Positions 44,814 through 56,500 of a stretch of 64,000 bases of DNA are shown here, piece after piece. Both the position numbers and the translations under genes were made by a program. Origin of the DNA: Bisporella sp. PMI_857 (taxonomy: Eukaryota; Ascomycota; Leotiomycetes; Helotiales; Helotiaceae); NCBI GenBank assembly GCA_021307315.1, contig JAJSPD010000042.1:124001-188000 (forward strand), in the 5' to 3' direction. Every line of letters begins with the position of its first letter. The stretch's first letter is position 1. The notes below the pieces were generated by a model, which saw only the letters and a list, made by a program, of their open reading frames with translations, searched no databases and was not told where the DNA came from.

Positions 44814-45877
44814 ATGGCCGAAGAACGCGAAGGACAGGTTTATGTTGATGCAGCAGAGGCGAAACGCTTTGTGGAAGCCGTTCTACAGGGTAATGGTGTA
44901 CCCAAGGGTAACGCTTCCATAGTAGCCAAGTGCCTAGTCGCTGCTGATCTCCGCGGCGTTGATACACATGGCGTTAATCGGATTCCATCCTATATGGAGC
45001 GGATTCGACAAGGGGTTCTTGATGCAAAAGCTGAGCCCGAAGTACGACAAGTCACACCAGTAGTAGCTCACGTCGACGGGCACAATGGTTTCGGTTTCCT
45101 CGGAGCGCACGCGGGTATGGCTGCTGCTATAGAATCGGCTCGTACCTACGGCATTGGCATGGCCAGCGTTGCGCACTCAAATCACTTTGGAATGAGCGCC
45201 TGGGTGGTACAGCAGGCCCTTGATGCTGACATGATGAGTCTAGTCTTCACAAACTCCAGCCCTGCGCTTCCAGTCTGGGGCGGCAAAAGCAAGCTCATGG
45301 GCGTTTCTCCCATCGCTTGTGGCGCTCCGGGCAAAGACATGCCCTTCATTTTGGATATGGCCCCATCGATTGCTGCTCGAGGCAAAATATATAAAGCCAA
45401 GAGGCGAGGCGAGAAGATCCCTATGGATTGGGCTCTGGACTCGGAAGGCCAACCAACGGATGACCCCGAAGCAGCTCTTGGGGTGTCATGCTTCCTATGG
45501 GAGGTCCGAAAGGATCAGCATTGGCTGTTATGATGGATGTATTCTCAGGTGTGCTATCAGGATCAGCCTTCGCAGGGCATGTCACCAACCCATATGATCC
45601 ATCTAAGCCAGCAAATGTTGGCCATTTCCTCGTTGCTATCAAACCTGACCTCTTCCTCGACTTAAATGAGTTCCGGGAAAGGATGTCATATCTCTACCAG
45701 AGGGTTGTAGGGTCTGATAAGGCTGCTGGGGTGGAAAGAATTTACTTCCCTGGAGAACTCGAGCAAATTGCTCAAACTGAGAGAGAAAAGACGGGAATAC
45801 CATATGTAAAGGCGGAGGTTGATGCTCTGAACAAGGAAGCCCGTAAGGTCTCAGTTATGGCTCTAGTTACAAAGTAA
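44814..45877 (+). CDS. Ldh2/malate dehydrogenase-family oxidoreductase, with an apparent 1-base frameshift
   Basis: The frame from 44814 (MAEEREGQVYVDAAEAKRF) carries the family marks RGVDTHGVNRIP (catalytic His52), NGFGFLGAHAGM, VAHSNHFGMSAWV, MGVSPIACGAPG and the FILDMAPSIAARGKIYKAK segment, then loses homology after DPEAALG near 45480. Homology continues without a gap in another frame with GVMLPMGGPKGSALAVMMDV to ALVTK and a TAA at 45875-45877. The shift falls in a run of four G (45480-45483) where five would keep frame, and no intron fits. So it is a real frameshift or a homopolymer base-calling error. This NAD(P)-dependent family (YiaK, ureidoglycolate and sulfolactate dehydrogenases) acts on 2-hydroxy/2-keto acids, fitting a late redox step in sugar-acid breakdown. 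Confidence 0.88.
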
Positions 45878-46342
45878 TCCAGCGAACTGCAAAATCATTA
45901 GGTGGGTTTGTAAAAATAGAAAAAAAAAAAGTCAGTTCTTCGATTTTGCGCAGTCCTCAACGTTTGTGATATTATTGGTTTGGGTCCCCATGAATCTATC
46001 CCTCGCTATATCCTGGACACTCTGTCCATCGCTTCGAGGAATAGAGCAAGGAACGCAGTTGCTCATACTTCAAACATTCATTTAAAACCCCCCCATTTAA
46101 CAGTCGAATCCCGAGTAGTTCCTCATAAGTACATTGAGATTACAATATGGGACAATTAAGCTTTATTCACCCTTAGATTCCATTCTAACGTAAGGATAAG
46201 GCTCGGACCACATCAATAGCCGGTGACAAAAGGATACGGGGGTCATTGTTAAATTTAAATCAGAGCTGAAGGTTATTCCGGCTCAAATCCATGTATCGGC
46301 GTCATATAGTCCCCAACTCCATGGTAATCAATCTCCTAAAAG
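45878..46342. other. Convergent intergenic region
   Basis: The 3' flanks of the Ldh2 and MFS genes, with a poly-A run near 45918. No gene seen. Confidence 0.5.
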
Positions 46343-47958
46343 TCAGATCTCGTACCTGTAGTCGTGTGCCATGTCCGCATCACCTCCCATATCAATGGGA
46401 ACGCCCGCCTCAGGTTTCCCATATCTCCTATCCCTAGATGTATTTTCTTTGTATAACAGGATGCTCATGATGAGAGCCGCTAGTGCTGTTGTGAACGCCA
46501 AGCTACCCGAGACTATGTTACCCATCAAATAATACGGCGCATCCTTGCTAGGATATATATTGGACGCAGCTATGCCGACAGCGTGAGTCACAGCAATGAC
46601 CACACCAATGCCGACACCTGCCTTGGTGTCGCCAGCGAAGGTAGATGCAATCCAAGCAAGAACAATAGGAAACGCCATGTATGTGCCCTTGAGGTTAGTA
46701 TCAGCAGATAGCTCCCTAAAGGTTTAAGACAAAACTTACCGTAACAGCAAGCACACAAGCGCCGTACCTCATCTTCTCATCTTTGAGAGTTCCTAGCAAA
46801 ATGTATCCTATGCCGGATAATAATCCCCCAATCATGATTGGAATGCCTCTCACATGGAAGTGATCAGAGACCCAGGCTGTAACTAGCAGAGTTGCATACG
46901 CTGTACCATACACAGGTGCTGTCATCAAATTTGCAGTGACAGATTCATAACCTAGCGTCTGAACGATAGAAGGCAAGAAAACAGCTGCAACTGCAAGGGA
47001 CAATGACAAGCCTGAGTAAATGAGAACAAATAGATACAAGCGATAATCGAGGAATGCTCTGTTTTGTGTTAGCTATGATTCCCAAACACAAACAGAACCA
47101 GAACTCACCCTTTGACTTGAGCCAGGCTAACTCCGCTGTCTTCATTTTTGGTAAACCTATTGCGACGGCTCAAGATTATCACATATTCTTCGTCAGTGAA
47201 CCAGTGTGACCTTTCTGATTCGGGACGCCCGGGTAGCATCCATAGAGTCAACACTCCGACCACAACTGTTGGCAAACCCTCGACTATGAACAAGGTTTGC
47301 CAAGAAGTTGGCCTTTTCAAGTGAGCCAAACCCACTCCGTATGCTATAAGTCCCGAAAGGACGCCACTCAAGGCGCTCATGCCAGCATATGCGGCAATAC
47401 GCAAGGAGAGTTCCGACTTCAGGTACCAGAAGCTGAGGTACAGCGCACAACCAGGTGCAAAGGAGGCTTCAAAGACACCAAGGAAGAAGCGTACTGCTAT
47501 CAGGCCCCTAGGATTGGTACATACGGCTTGCAAACAGCTAACAGCCCCCCAGCCAATTGCACATACGCCGAGCCATATAGATGGTTTCACAACTTTAAGC
47601 ATCAGTCCGCCAATGGTGCCGAAAACGGTTGTTCCAATGTAGAAGGAGGCTGACGCAAGTTGATACTTTGGAGCACTGAGTCCTATATCCTTAGCAAGAC
47701 CGATATTGCGAGCGTTTCCCATATTACTCCTATTACAAAATCATCAGTCAAGTCGTGGTTCCTTTACATAATTGAATGTCGTAAGTACCTATCAAGATAG
47801 GAGAGGAAATAGAGAAGCATGATCCAAACTAAGATCGTTCGGTCAAGTTTTCTAACAAGGTGGCGTTCTTTTGAAGCATGGTGGGCAGATGATACGGTAG
47901 CTTCCATAGCTTTCGCACTTTCGACATGGCTACACGCCACCTTCATTGAAGGATCCAT
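46343..47958 (-). CDS. MFS transporter, Dal5/Tna1-like anion:cation symporter group
   Basis: Exons (minus) 47958-47789, 47729-47109, 47058-46740 and 46687-46343 give 484 residues with 12 predicted membrane helices. TM1 ends in LSYLDRSNMGNARN, the hallmark of this fungal symporter subfamily; GVFEASFAPGCALYLSFWY and ARFFLG-like segments follow, with a central cytosolic loop containing FTDEEYVIILSRRNRF. Introns are 59, 50 and 52 bp; the third has a textbook ACTAAC branch site. Members import small organic anions (allantoate, nicotinate, sugar acids). Next to a lactonase and a dehydratase, import of a sugar acid or lactone is plausible. It is transcribed divergently from the SMP-30 gene; a TATATATA lies near 48061. 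Confidence 0.92.
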
Positions 47959-48596
47959 ACGGCCTTTCCCTTCGTTTTGTATTATTTTCTTCAATGTCTA
48001 TCCTGGAAAATAGAAATAACAGACAGAAGTTGGGTCGAGTTGTATTGACAGAAATTTGGCCGTATATATAGGTGTAGAAGAAAGCAAATGCCAAGCCTGG
48101 GATGGTCTTCTCCAAGTTGGGGTCCCCGCACTCCCCAACTCACCCTCATAAGCCAAAGGCCTGCTCGGCTTGTACCGAATTGATAGCGGGCTTTCGCCGT
48201 GTCTCAGTATGTAGCATAGCTGCGGAAGGTACTAGCATGAGAGCATGATACCCACGGAATAGTCCGCTCACCCGATGGTCACGGGTATTTGCTCAACCTC
48301 AACACAACTCTGCGTAGTTATTATCGGCTTCACAACGTTTCCGCTGACGGGCGTAGCTCAAAATATGGCTTTAGGTAACGGAATCCGTCCATAGGTGCAA
48401 TAGTGTTTCCAATGGCAGCATCTACTGCAAGGCACTTGTGGGTGGCGATGACGGGATTGGTCTGTAACTAAGTCAAATGTGTTTCGTCCATTACTGAAAC
48501 AGTTATCCCCATGCTTAAGTTTTATCGAAAGAAAGATTCGCTTGAATTAGTCGATGCTCTTTAAACGCCGTCTGCGCATGTTTCCTGATTGACACA
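47959..48596. promoter_or_regulatory. Divergent promoter MFS / SMP-30 with three CGG/CCG inverted pairs
   Basis: The 638-bp shared promoter contains CGG-N6-CCG at 48166-48177, CGG-N7-CCG at 48187-48199 and CGG-N6-CCG (CGGAATAGTCCG) at 48255-48266, plus a CGG-N3-CCG at 48379-48387. The first two are 21 bp apart. These resemble the pairs in the other two divergent promoters of the cluster. Confidence 0.5.
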
Positions 48597-49508
48597 ATGC
48601 TTTCTACGCTGTGGAACGAGCCCGCTCAAATCGAAGCCCAATTGTTTACAGCCTTGCCTAAGCCCTTCCGGCAACTTGGTCAATCCGAACATTCCCGAAA
48701 TCAAAAACGCGGGCGACCGCTGGACTCATTTCTTGAGGGCCCGCTGGTTCGGAACGGGATCCTGTACCTGACAGATATCCCGTATGGTCGAATATTTGCT
48801 GTTGATTTAGTCAGTAAGAACTGGAAGCTGGTGATCCAATACGACGGTGAGCCTAATGGCTTAGCTTGGCACGAACAGCGCCAGAAGATACTAATTGCCG
48901 ACTTCAAGTGTGGCATCCTGGAACTTGATCCAGAAACTCAGCAGCTGACGACCGTGATGGATCGCTTCAATGGCGAAAGACTGAAAGGGCCAAATGACCT
49001 AGTTGTCACCCGTGACATGAGTATCATATTCACAGATCAGGGGATGAGTGGGCTCCAAGATCCGTGCGGGCGGGTTTATCGAATATGTGCGGATGGCAAA
49101 GTCGACATACTTCTACGAAACTGCCCCTCGCCGAATGGTTTAGTCCTTGACGCTGCTCAGGCCAATCTTTTTGTTGCCATGACGAGGGACAACAGTATTT
49201 GGCTTGCTCCGCTATATCCCGATGGAAGTGTTCAACGTACAGGCCGCTTTTCAAGTTACTTCGGCGTGGGCGGTCCTGACGGCATGGCGATGGATACCGA
49301 AGGCAACGTATTTGTAGCACATTCGACACTAGGCACCGTCTTTGTACACCGAAAAGATGGAAGCATCATGGCACGGATCGCCACGAGACATGTTGGGTCA
49401 GGAACAACTAATCTGAATTGGGGCGGAGATAGGGGGAAGACGTTGTATATCGTTGAAAGCGAGAGTGGCTCTATTATGACAGTTGAATGGCATTGTCAGG
49501 GAATATGA
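48597..49508 (+). CDS. SMP-30/gluconolactonase-family lactonase
   Basis: A single exon of 303 residues, normal length for the six-bladed SMP-30/gluconolactonase/LRE propeller. Metal-ligand positions appear conserved: Glu in FLEGPLVRNG, Asn in LKGPNDLVVTRD, PNGLVLD, and Asp in GGPDGMAMD. The family hydrolyses sugar lactones to sugar acids using a divalent metal. There is no signal peptide, so it is cytosolic. In context it would open the lactone made by the SDR (or imported) and feed the IlvD/Edd dehydratase. Alternatives in the family (diisopropylfluorophosphatase-like or drug-responsive lactonases) are less likely here. Confidence 0.92.
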   Translation: MLSTLWNEPAQIEAQLFTALPKPFRQLGQSEHSRNQKRGRPLDSFLEGPLVRNGILYLTDIPYGRIFAVDLVSKNWKLVIQYDGEPNGLAWHEQRQKILIADFKCGILELDPETQQLTTVMDRFNGERLKGPNDLVVTRDMSIIFTDQGMSGLQDPCGRVYRICADGKVDILLRNCPSPNGLVLDAAQANLFVAMTRDNSIWLAPLYPDGSVQRTGRFSSYFGVGGPDGMAMDTEGNVFVAHSTLGTVFVHRKDGSIMARIATRHVGSGTTNLNWGGDRGKTLYIVESESGSIMTVEWHCQGI

Positions 49509-50438
49509 ACTAGCCCTGTACTTCGACATATCGCTACCGTAAAGAAAGTAGGGTCAGGCAGGCACTATCAGATAACTTCTGAATATATTTATCAGTGATC
49601 CGTCCAGGAATTGTAGATTAAGGGAATATTTTGTTCAGCGTGGATCCAATGTTATCAAAGCTGCTATTAACTACCATATCTCGTAAGCTTTATGGCAACC
49701 TATAGCTCGCTCTTGAAAGAAAACTAAGGAAAATTTACATACATTAATATGCCCAGTTTTGGTGTTGGTAACAACTGACGAGGAAATCCATTCTAGAGAG
49801 CTAGAAGCTATCGGCTGTCTGATCATACATCCATTTTGAAGACAGGCCACTCTAGCTAGGGGAGAGGGACCGAGAATGACGATGCTTGTAGTGAACATAT
49901 TGGAGATAATATTTGTCCTAGATGGGAAAATACTTCGCCTTTCTTTTCCTCACTTTTGTTAGTGCAGAGGAATCGAGCTAGAAAAGAGGCAAAATTTCAC
50001 TATGAAAGTCCCTTTCATTGCAATAATAGATAGAACATATAGTGTGTGCTTAAGAAGAGAAGATAGTGAAATTTAGAACAGGTGAGCAACATTAAGGGCG
50101 CCCTAAAGGTTTATTAAAGCCTCGAGATGGTGGAGGAGAGGATACATGGGTGAACGAGAGGCTGAACGGGAGCCAAGGCCGAGAGCCCCCACCAAAGCTC
50201 TGAAAACGTGGGCTAAACGCCAACACTTTGGTTCCCCCAACGTCATCCATGAAATGCTCTACAGTATAATCCATAATTTAGTTATTGCACAAACCGGCTG
50301 TATATCATTCTCGATAGCTTTAATCAAGTATCAAACTGCCCCCTCTACATACTACCCACAACATCAATTGATTGCTCGAGCTACTCATCTGAATGGCTGA
50401 GGACCTCTAATCTAATACTTCGTTCGTCAGTTGGAACG
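49509..50438. other. Gene-free region right of the catabolic cluster
   Basis: About 930 bp: the 3' flank of the lactonase gene and the promoter/leader of the RMD1-like gene. No supported ORF. Confidence 0.5.
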
Positions 50439-52280
50439 ATGGCCTCCACCAACAGATCATCCGAAACCACTCCTCTCCTTCCATCTCCTGCTCCAGTTTC
50501 GCCCGAGCCCTCACGGAAGCCGCCTCGAAATGTGACTTTCAATCCGAATCCAGCGGTAATTTCGCTGAGCGGTGACACGACCGCAAAAGTTCGTACCACG
50601 CAGAATGCTACGGCACTTGCGCAGCCTAATCATACTTCGAATCTAGCCACACCTGCAGGACCGCCTGTTCTTACGGCGCTGAATAATAGGTTGAGGCGGA
50701 GAAACAGTTCTGGTTCGACCCTTGTGAACTTTCAATCCACCCCAGTACCCAAAAGCGGCCCTCAAAGATCGACCAAGAAAACAGAGAAGCTTCAAATCTT
50801 GCCCAATATAGTATGGGATCTCCTTTTGCCCTTCCCTTTCGCTACAGCATACTGATCTGCGCCATATAGGAACCTAGAGATGATGGACCTGACGAGGAAA
50901 GTGGGAGGGAAGTATATTCACAATATACACGCATCAAGGACCCAACGGCTCGACGTGATGCGGCACGGCTAGGAAAAGCAGATAGGGATGTTCTGCCTCG
51001 TGTAACAGCATATTGTACGGCCAACAAATATCAATTGGGTGATATGATGCGATATTTTACTGGACGGAAGTCGAAAGGTGCTAAACCGAAATTGTTTGAC
51101 GAATGCCTATACACTCCTTATAACTACAAAAAACACTCAGATCAACCATCTCGAAGGTCTATCGAGGTGCAGTCAATGCCTGCGCAAGTATGGCAGAGGA
51201 GACACTCAGACAGTGCTATCGAAGTAGATGACAATAATCACCAGAGGAGGGAGGAGTTGATTGATCAGCATACAGAAAGTGGAGATGCTAGCTTAAGTAA
51301 TGGAGACCACACTGAGCCCAATGGTCGGCATTCCGAAGCTGTAGAACGACGAATTTCAGAAGAATCTGTACATCATCCCGAAAGAGACGCCGAGTTTGAC
51401 ACCAAAGTCCACACGCCAGAAGTTTTCCTTTTCGAATATGGAGTTGTGGTCATATGGGGCATGAGCATAGAGGATGAGCAGCGATTCTTGAAAGAAATTG
51501 GGAAGTTTGAGGTTGAGAAGTTGGCAGCCGAACATGTCGAGGAAGAATGCTTCAACTTTTATTACACCAAAGAGTACCAGGCGCGAATATATAACGATTT
51601 CATTACATTGCGAGAAAAGAACGACTACATGGGAAAGTTGGCAATTTCGCACGCATTGGCGCAGAGTGTCAAGGTAGGTGAACAATTGGATATAAAGTGG
51701 GCAATCAGCTGATTGGCGAACCAGACCTCCCTGTTCGAAGAATTGGTTGACAACACAATCGAACAATGCAAAGATATCCCCACTGAGATCGCGAACACTG
51801 GTAAAATATCACTTACCGGCAAAGAGATCAATATGCAGATTGGGGAGCTTTTCATATTGCGAATCAATATCCATCTCAGTGGCTCGATTCTAGATAGCCC
51901 AGAACTATTCTGGACTGAGCCGAAGCTAGAGCCAGTCTATAACGCCGTTCGAAGTATGTCTCTTGTTCTCCAGTTGCAGTTTGACTGTTAGCAGTAACTT
52001 ATAGATAAGGTGCTAATAAAATTTGTGCAGATTATTTAGAAATGGAGCAACGCGTGAAGCTCCTTACCGATCGACTGATAGTCATAAAGGACCTCCTCGA
52101 AGTGCTTAAAGACCAGTTAAGTCACGGCCACGGAGAAAAACTAGAATGGATTGGTACAGTAGCTTCGCCATTTTCCAACTGTCTCTAACTTACACTCTAT
52201 TAGTGATCGTGCTCATCGCCGCTGAGATTCTCGTGGCGATTGTAAATATAGTGGTGGACTTGTATGCTGGCGACTCGTGA
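50439..52280 (+). CDS. RMD1/SIF-family (DUF155) membrane-anchored protein
   Basis: Exons 50439-50810, 50870-51673, 51725-51953, 52031-52153 and 52204-52280 give 534 residues. The N-terminal ~190 residues are disordered and Ser/Pro-rich (TTPLLPSPAP...). The DUF155 core follows: VTAYCTANKYQLGDMMRYF, then EVFLFEYGVVVIWGMSIEDEQRFLKEI and ECFNFYYTKEYQARIYNDFITL, ending with NYLEMEQRVKLLTDRL and a C-terminal membrane helix VIVLIAAEILVAIVNIVVDLY. Yeast Rmd1/Rmd8, fission-yeast Sif2/Sif3 and animal RMND1 share this layout; fungal roles touch sporulation/meiosis and the nuclear envelope, and RMND1 is mitochondrial. Introns are 59, 51, 77 and 50 bp. Confidence 0.92.
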
Positions 52281-52777
52281 GCATTCTATTTTAGCAGGGC
52301 GTTTTGCAGGATAGGAACATGGATGCATAGCAAGTTTACATGATCTTGTATAACGCTGGGAAAAGACCGAGCGGGTTGGATTCTATAAATGTATATCACT
52401 TCATAAGGCCAGGCTTATTATGCCTCCTGTTTTTCCATACAAATTCAACAGCTGAATCGAGAATCTCTCAGACGAGTATAACCTCGATCACGCACTAAGA
52501 AGATATTTGTCAATGAGCCCCAAAAAAAATACATAATCGCGCTCTCGCGCTCCCCCCATAACTCGGGTTTTTATTCCAAAGCACCCCAGAAGCTTCAGTC
52601 GCCAACCCAACCCGTGCGAACCAGCAAACACAAGCTCCAATACCCAATTTAGCAGACCAAGCAGACCAAGCATCATACAAAAATAAATGATTGGCATATC
52701 TGACTTATTATCATCAAAAAAGGTCAAGTGTTCAAGTCCCTCGTTCGAGCATTACCTGCCTCCTTCTTTCCTTCCAC

Positions 52778-52811
<34 letters not shown>

Positions 52812-53553
52812 CGACAAGGATACCCCCTAAAAAGTATTTCCCATCTATTTCGTTCAAAGGTAGACGCTCACGCGGGGGGGGGCATGCTGGTTTGGAGGAT
52901 GGGATCACGATCACGCGGCGGGGGAATGAGAAGGATATTTCTTGCGGCCGCATGGCTGGCGTTGGGAAACATTCCCATCAGGCGCTGAAATGTAATGCGG
53001 GAAGGGGGTCTTAGGCGACCACAACATAGGTGACGAGAAGAAACGGTAGTTCTTGGTGATAGTGATAAATAAACACTAACGATTAGAGCAGTAACATAGA
53101 GGAATTATTAATATGCGCCTTGTAGTCGGAAAGGTAGAATCATTTCGTATTCCCATAACCGCATATCTGGGTCTATTCACTCAGCTAAAATCATCAAGCA
53201 TGCTTGCTTTCCCGCAACCTCCTCATTTCCCCCCTTTCCCGTGATGCCGCTATTCAGTCATCCAACAAACAAAAAAGAGATACATCAATGTAGTCAGCCT
53301 GTCCTGGCAAAATGCCCATGTGTGATATCAATAACCGGATCCAGAAAACAAGAAGGGTATGTCCGATAAAGCTGCCCGCCCGAAAGAGCCCTGAAACGGT
53401 ATAATAATGTACAAAATAAAGTGTATCTGGTGCTGAAATGCGTAAAACCGGCCGTTTGTCGTGACTCCGTGGTATATATGTGAAAAAATTTAACGTGGAA
53501 TATAGACAGATATTCATAGCGGTGCCGAGAAGAGGAAGTGCCAGTGCCATCAT
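52281..53553. other. Convergent intergenic region with (AT)n
   Basis: About 1.3 kb with no supported gene. It contains an AT microsatellite and G-rich patches near 52875. Confidence 0.5.
52781..52808. repeat. (AT)14 microsatellite
   Basis: Fourteen perfect AT units. Confidence 0.9.
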
Positions 53554-56500
53554 TTAGCTCTCCTCCATGATACCAATATCACCACCGCCTTCCTCTCTCC
53601 ACTCTCGGCTGCGTTCCGTGAGCCTCTTAACACCACCCACTCGTGCAGCCCAGAGACTTTCCACTGGCGTTCTGAAAGTGTATCCTCTCTGGCTACTGAT
53701 GACGCCAATGGCTTGAAGGACTGCTTTCCTACTGTCTCTTCCGAAGACTGCTGGATGGTTGATCCATTCCAGGCTGGACTCGAGTTCGGCGTCAAGAGCA
53801 GCTACTGTAATTGGGTCGATACCAGGAGAAGTTGTACCCATTGATAGAGCATCATTTGATTGATGACGAGGAATTTGGGCGGGTGGATTATGTGATGTTG
53901 TGGTCGATGTTGGCGATGGTGTCCGCTGGTTCTCAGGAGTGGCCGTAGATATAGGCGAAGAGGCTGTTGTGCCTGAGGAAGGATTTGGTGATTTCATCTG
54001 AGTTGGAGGGATGGGAGGAAGACCACCTTTCCCAAGACCTTTGAGGATTGTTCGTGTTTCGTTCAGTAGATGCTGGGCACGATCGTGCTGACCTCTGGAA
54101 ACAAGAGTAAGAGCACGGGTAAGCATGTCGGATGTGAGAAGTTCCATTCGTCGCTGTACAACAAGTGGGTGAGGGGGAATAGGAGGGGTATTTGGCCAGG
54201 CGGACTTCTTCTGGTTTGGTGTAGCCGGAGGAAGCATTGTAATTGCGAGAAGAGAAGGCCTTGGTAAATGCGTAAGGGTACCATCACGAAGAATATCTCC
54301 CCACGTAACATCAGCCTGAATCAAGGGCACCTCTTCGACTGAAAGTGTTCTTTGATCCTCTGAATCCAGAGGTCCACCAAGAGCCTCCAGGCCTGAGACA
54401 ATGGATTCCCAAGGATCCTGAGGTAGTTGATCCTGCGAAGCATTATCGGGAGCTATGACTAGCTGTACGAGGATGTCTCGCTTGTCACCAAACCTTAGAT
54501 CACCTAAGGAAGCCTCAGCATCTTTGCCAGTCGCACGTTTTGTAATCTGCAAAGCTCCACTGATCTTGACAAACTTTGCGGGCGAACCTTCTGGAAGTCT
54601 GAGTTTTAGCTTCACATTTTGGTGAGACATGGTCTGAAGCGCGCCTAGACAGCCACCAAGACACTCTCGAAGCATCATCCAATCTTTGACATATGTATAA
54701 GATGCCTTTGTGCGGGTCGATAGCTCGATCATGGTGTCAGGCTTATGCGTCATGCCTAATCCAAACGAGTGTATCGCGATCTTTGCAGCCTCTGCTCTTG
54801 AGACAACAAAATCAACACTCTCAGCATCCGAGGTAGAGGAATCGCTGATCAAAAGAATTGTAGCTATTGGGTTATTAGACCTTCTCTGCATGAGCAAGTC
54901 CATCGCCACATTGGCACCATCAACCACATCAGCACGGTGACTCTTCTGTCCTACAGGTCTGATAGAAGCGAGTACCCCTGTCCACCCGTTCCACGTCTTC
55001 GTAGTCATACCAACAAGTGGCGCTGCACCGCTGCTCGATCCAAATGTTACCAGGCCCATGCGGTCACGTTCCCCGAGATTTTGCACCATAAATTTGAGAG
55101 CATCTCGGACTAGGCTGATCTTGACTCCTTGCATGGATGAAGAAATGGGAACCACAACGACGATATCGATGGGAACATGAACCGCAATAGGCAGTCTGGT
55201 ACTTCTAGCATTGGTATACTCGGTTGGCGCCGTAGTTGCGGATCGTCCAGCTCCATAAGAAGAAGAATTAAGTGACGAGACTCGCTTTGGATTGTTCACG
55301 CGCTGCCAATCATCCTCCTCCTCAGAAAACTCGTAATCTGGACTGCGAATTGGGGATCCTTCGACCGCATTGAGATCAAGAAGAGCTTGTTGCCACAGCT
55401 TCAATTGATTTCGGTTCTCAAACTTGAGATGAAATGATGGAAGTTCCGCGACGGATAAACTGAGAGTTAGTATATTCTCCTCAGTAGGTCTAAGGTTGGC
55501 AGCTGTGATTTTCTCGGTTTGGCCGAGGTTTGCTTTGCCTCCCGATTCAGTGACCTCGTTCAGGTGTTTCTTAATTAGAATAGATCCCTTAAGAGTGCAT
55601 CGCGTACTCTTGGGCGGAACATTCGACTCATCCCATGATTGCTGCGCGACTGGGATCTTTTTCTCTTTCACACAGATGAGCATCTCAGCAAAGAGAAAGC
55701 ATTCCAATTCTTGCCACGATTGTTTATCCTTACCAACACGAATAGTTCCGTAAAGACGTAGTTTACCAAATCTTGCACTTATTAGCAATTGCTCGTTCAG
55801 TTTAATTTGCATCTGATGACACTCACCGGTTGAAATCAAGCCCATGCCAGTTTTCCACACGCAGTCGTAGACTTTCAGTGATTTCGTCCAAGACCTCCTG
55901 TGATTCATAAGGATAGAACCGAGGAGCACTTTGTGCGGGTGATGGTGGTCTTGCGTAGTTCTCCTCGACTCTAGTATTTGGCATGGGCGGTGCACTACGC
56001 AGATCATCTGGATCAGGCCGCCATTTATTGTCCGGCACTTCAATAGTAATCAAGCATGTTAAAGTCTGCTGTTGTCGGGAACGGTTCAGTGTAGGAAATT
56101 CTGATCGTACACTGACGAACGGTGACGGGATTGGATTCCTCGTGACACTTGCTCTGGGACTAATCAAATTTGTCTCCATGGCTTGAACGTCGTAGTCATG
56201 GCGCCGAGGAGGACCGCTAACTGCAGTCTCAGGGTATCCAACAGACGATCCTGCGCCAGTAGCTTCTGAGTCGTTACGGTTATGTGAGCCCCGGCCAGTC
56301 GTGTATCTTTCAGCTCGGTCACGGCTATCACGGCTGTCCCTACTGCTGCTGCCGCCATGGCTATTTCTGCCGTCTCTGCTGGTATCTCGCAGGTCACGAG
56401 ATCCTTGCCGATCTTGTCGATTGCTCGACTCTCTACTCTGTGGCCGTACCGTCTGGTTATCCCACGCAGTAGGTGTAGGAGTTTGTTGTGATCTGACGGA

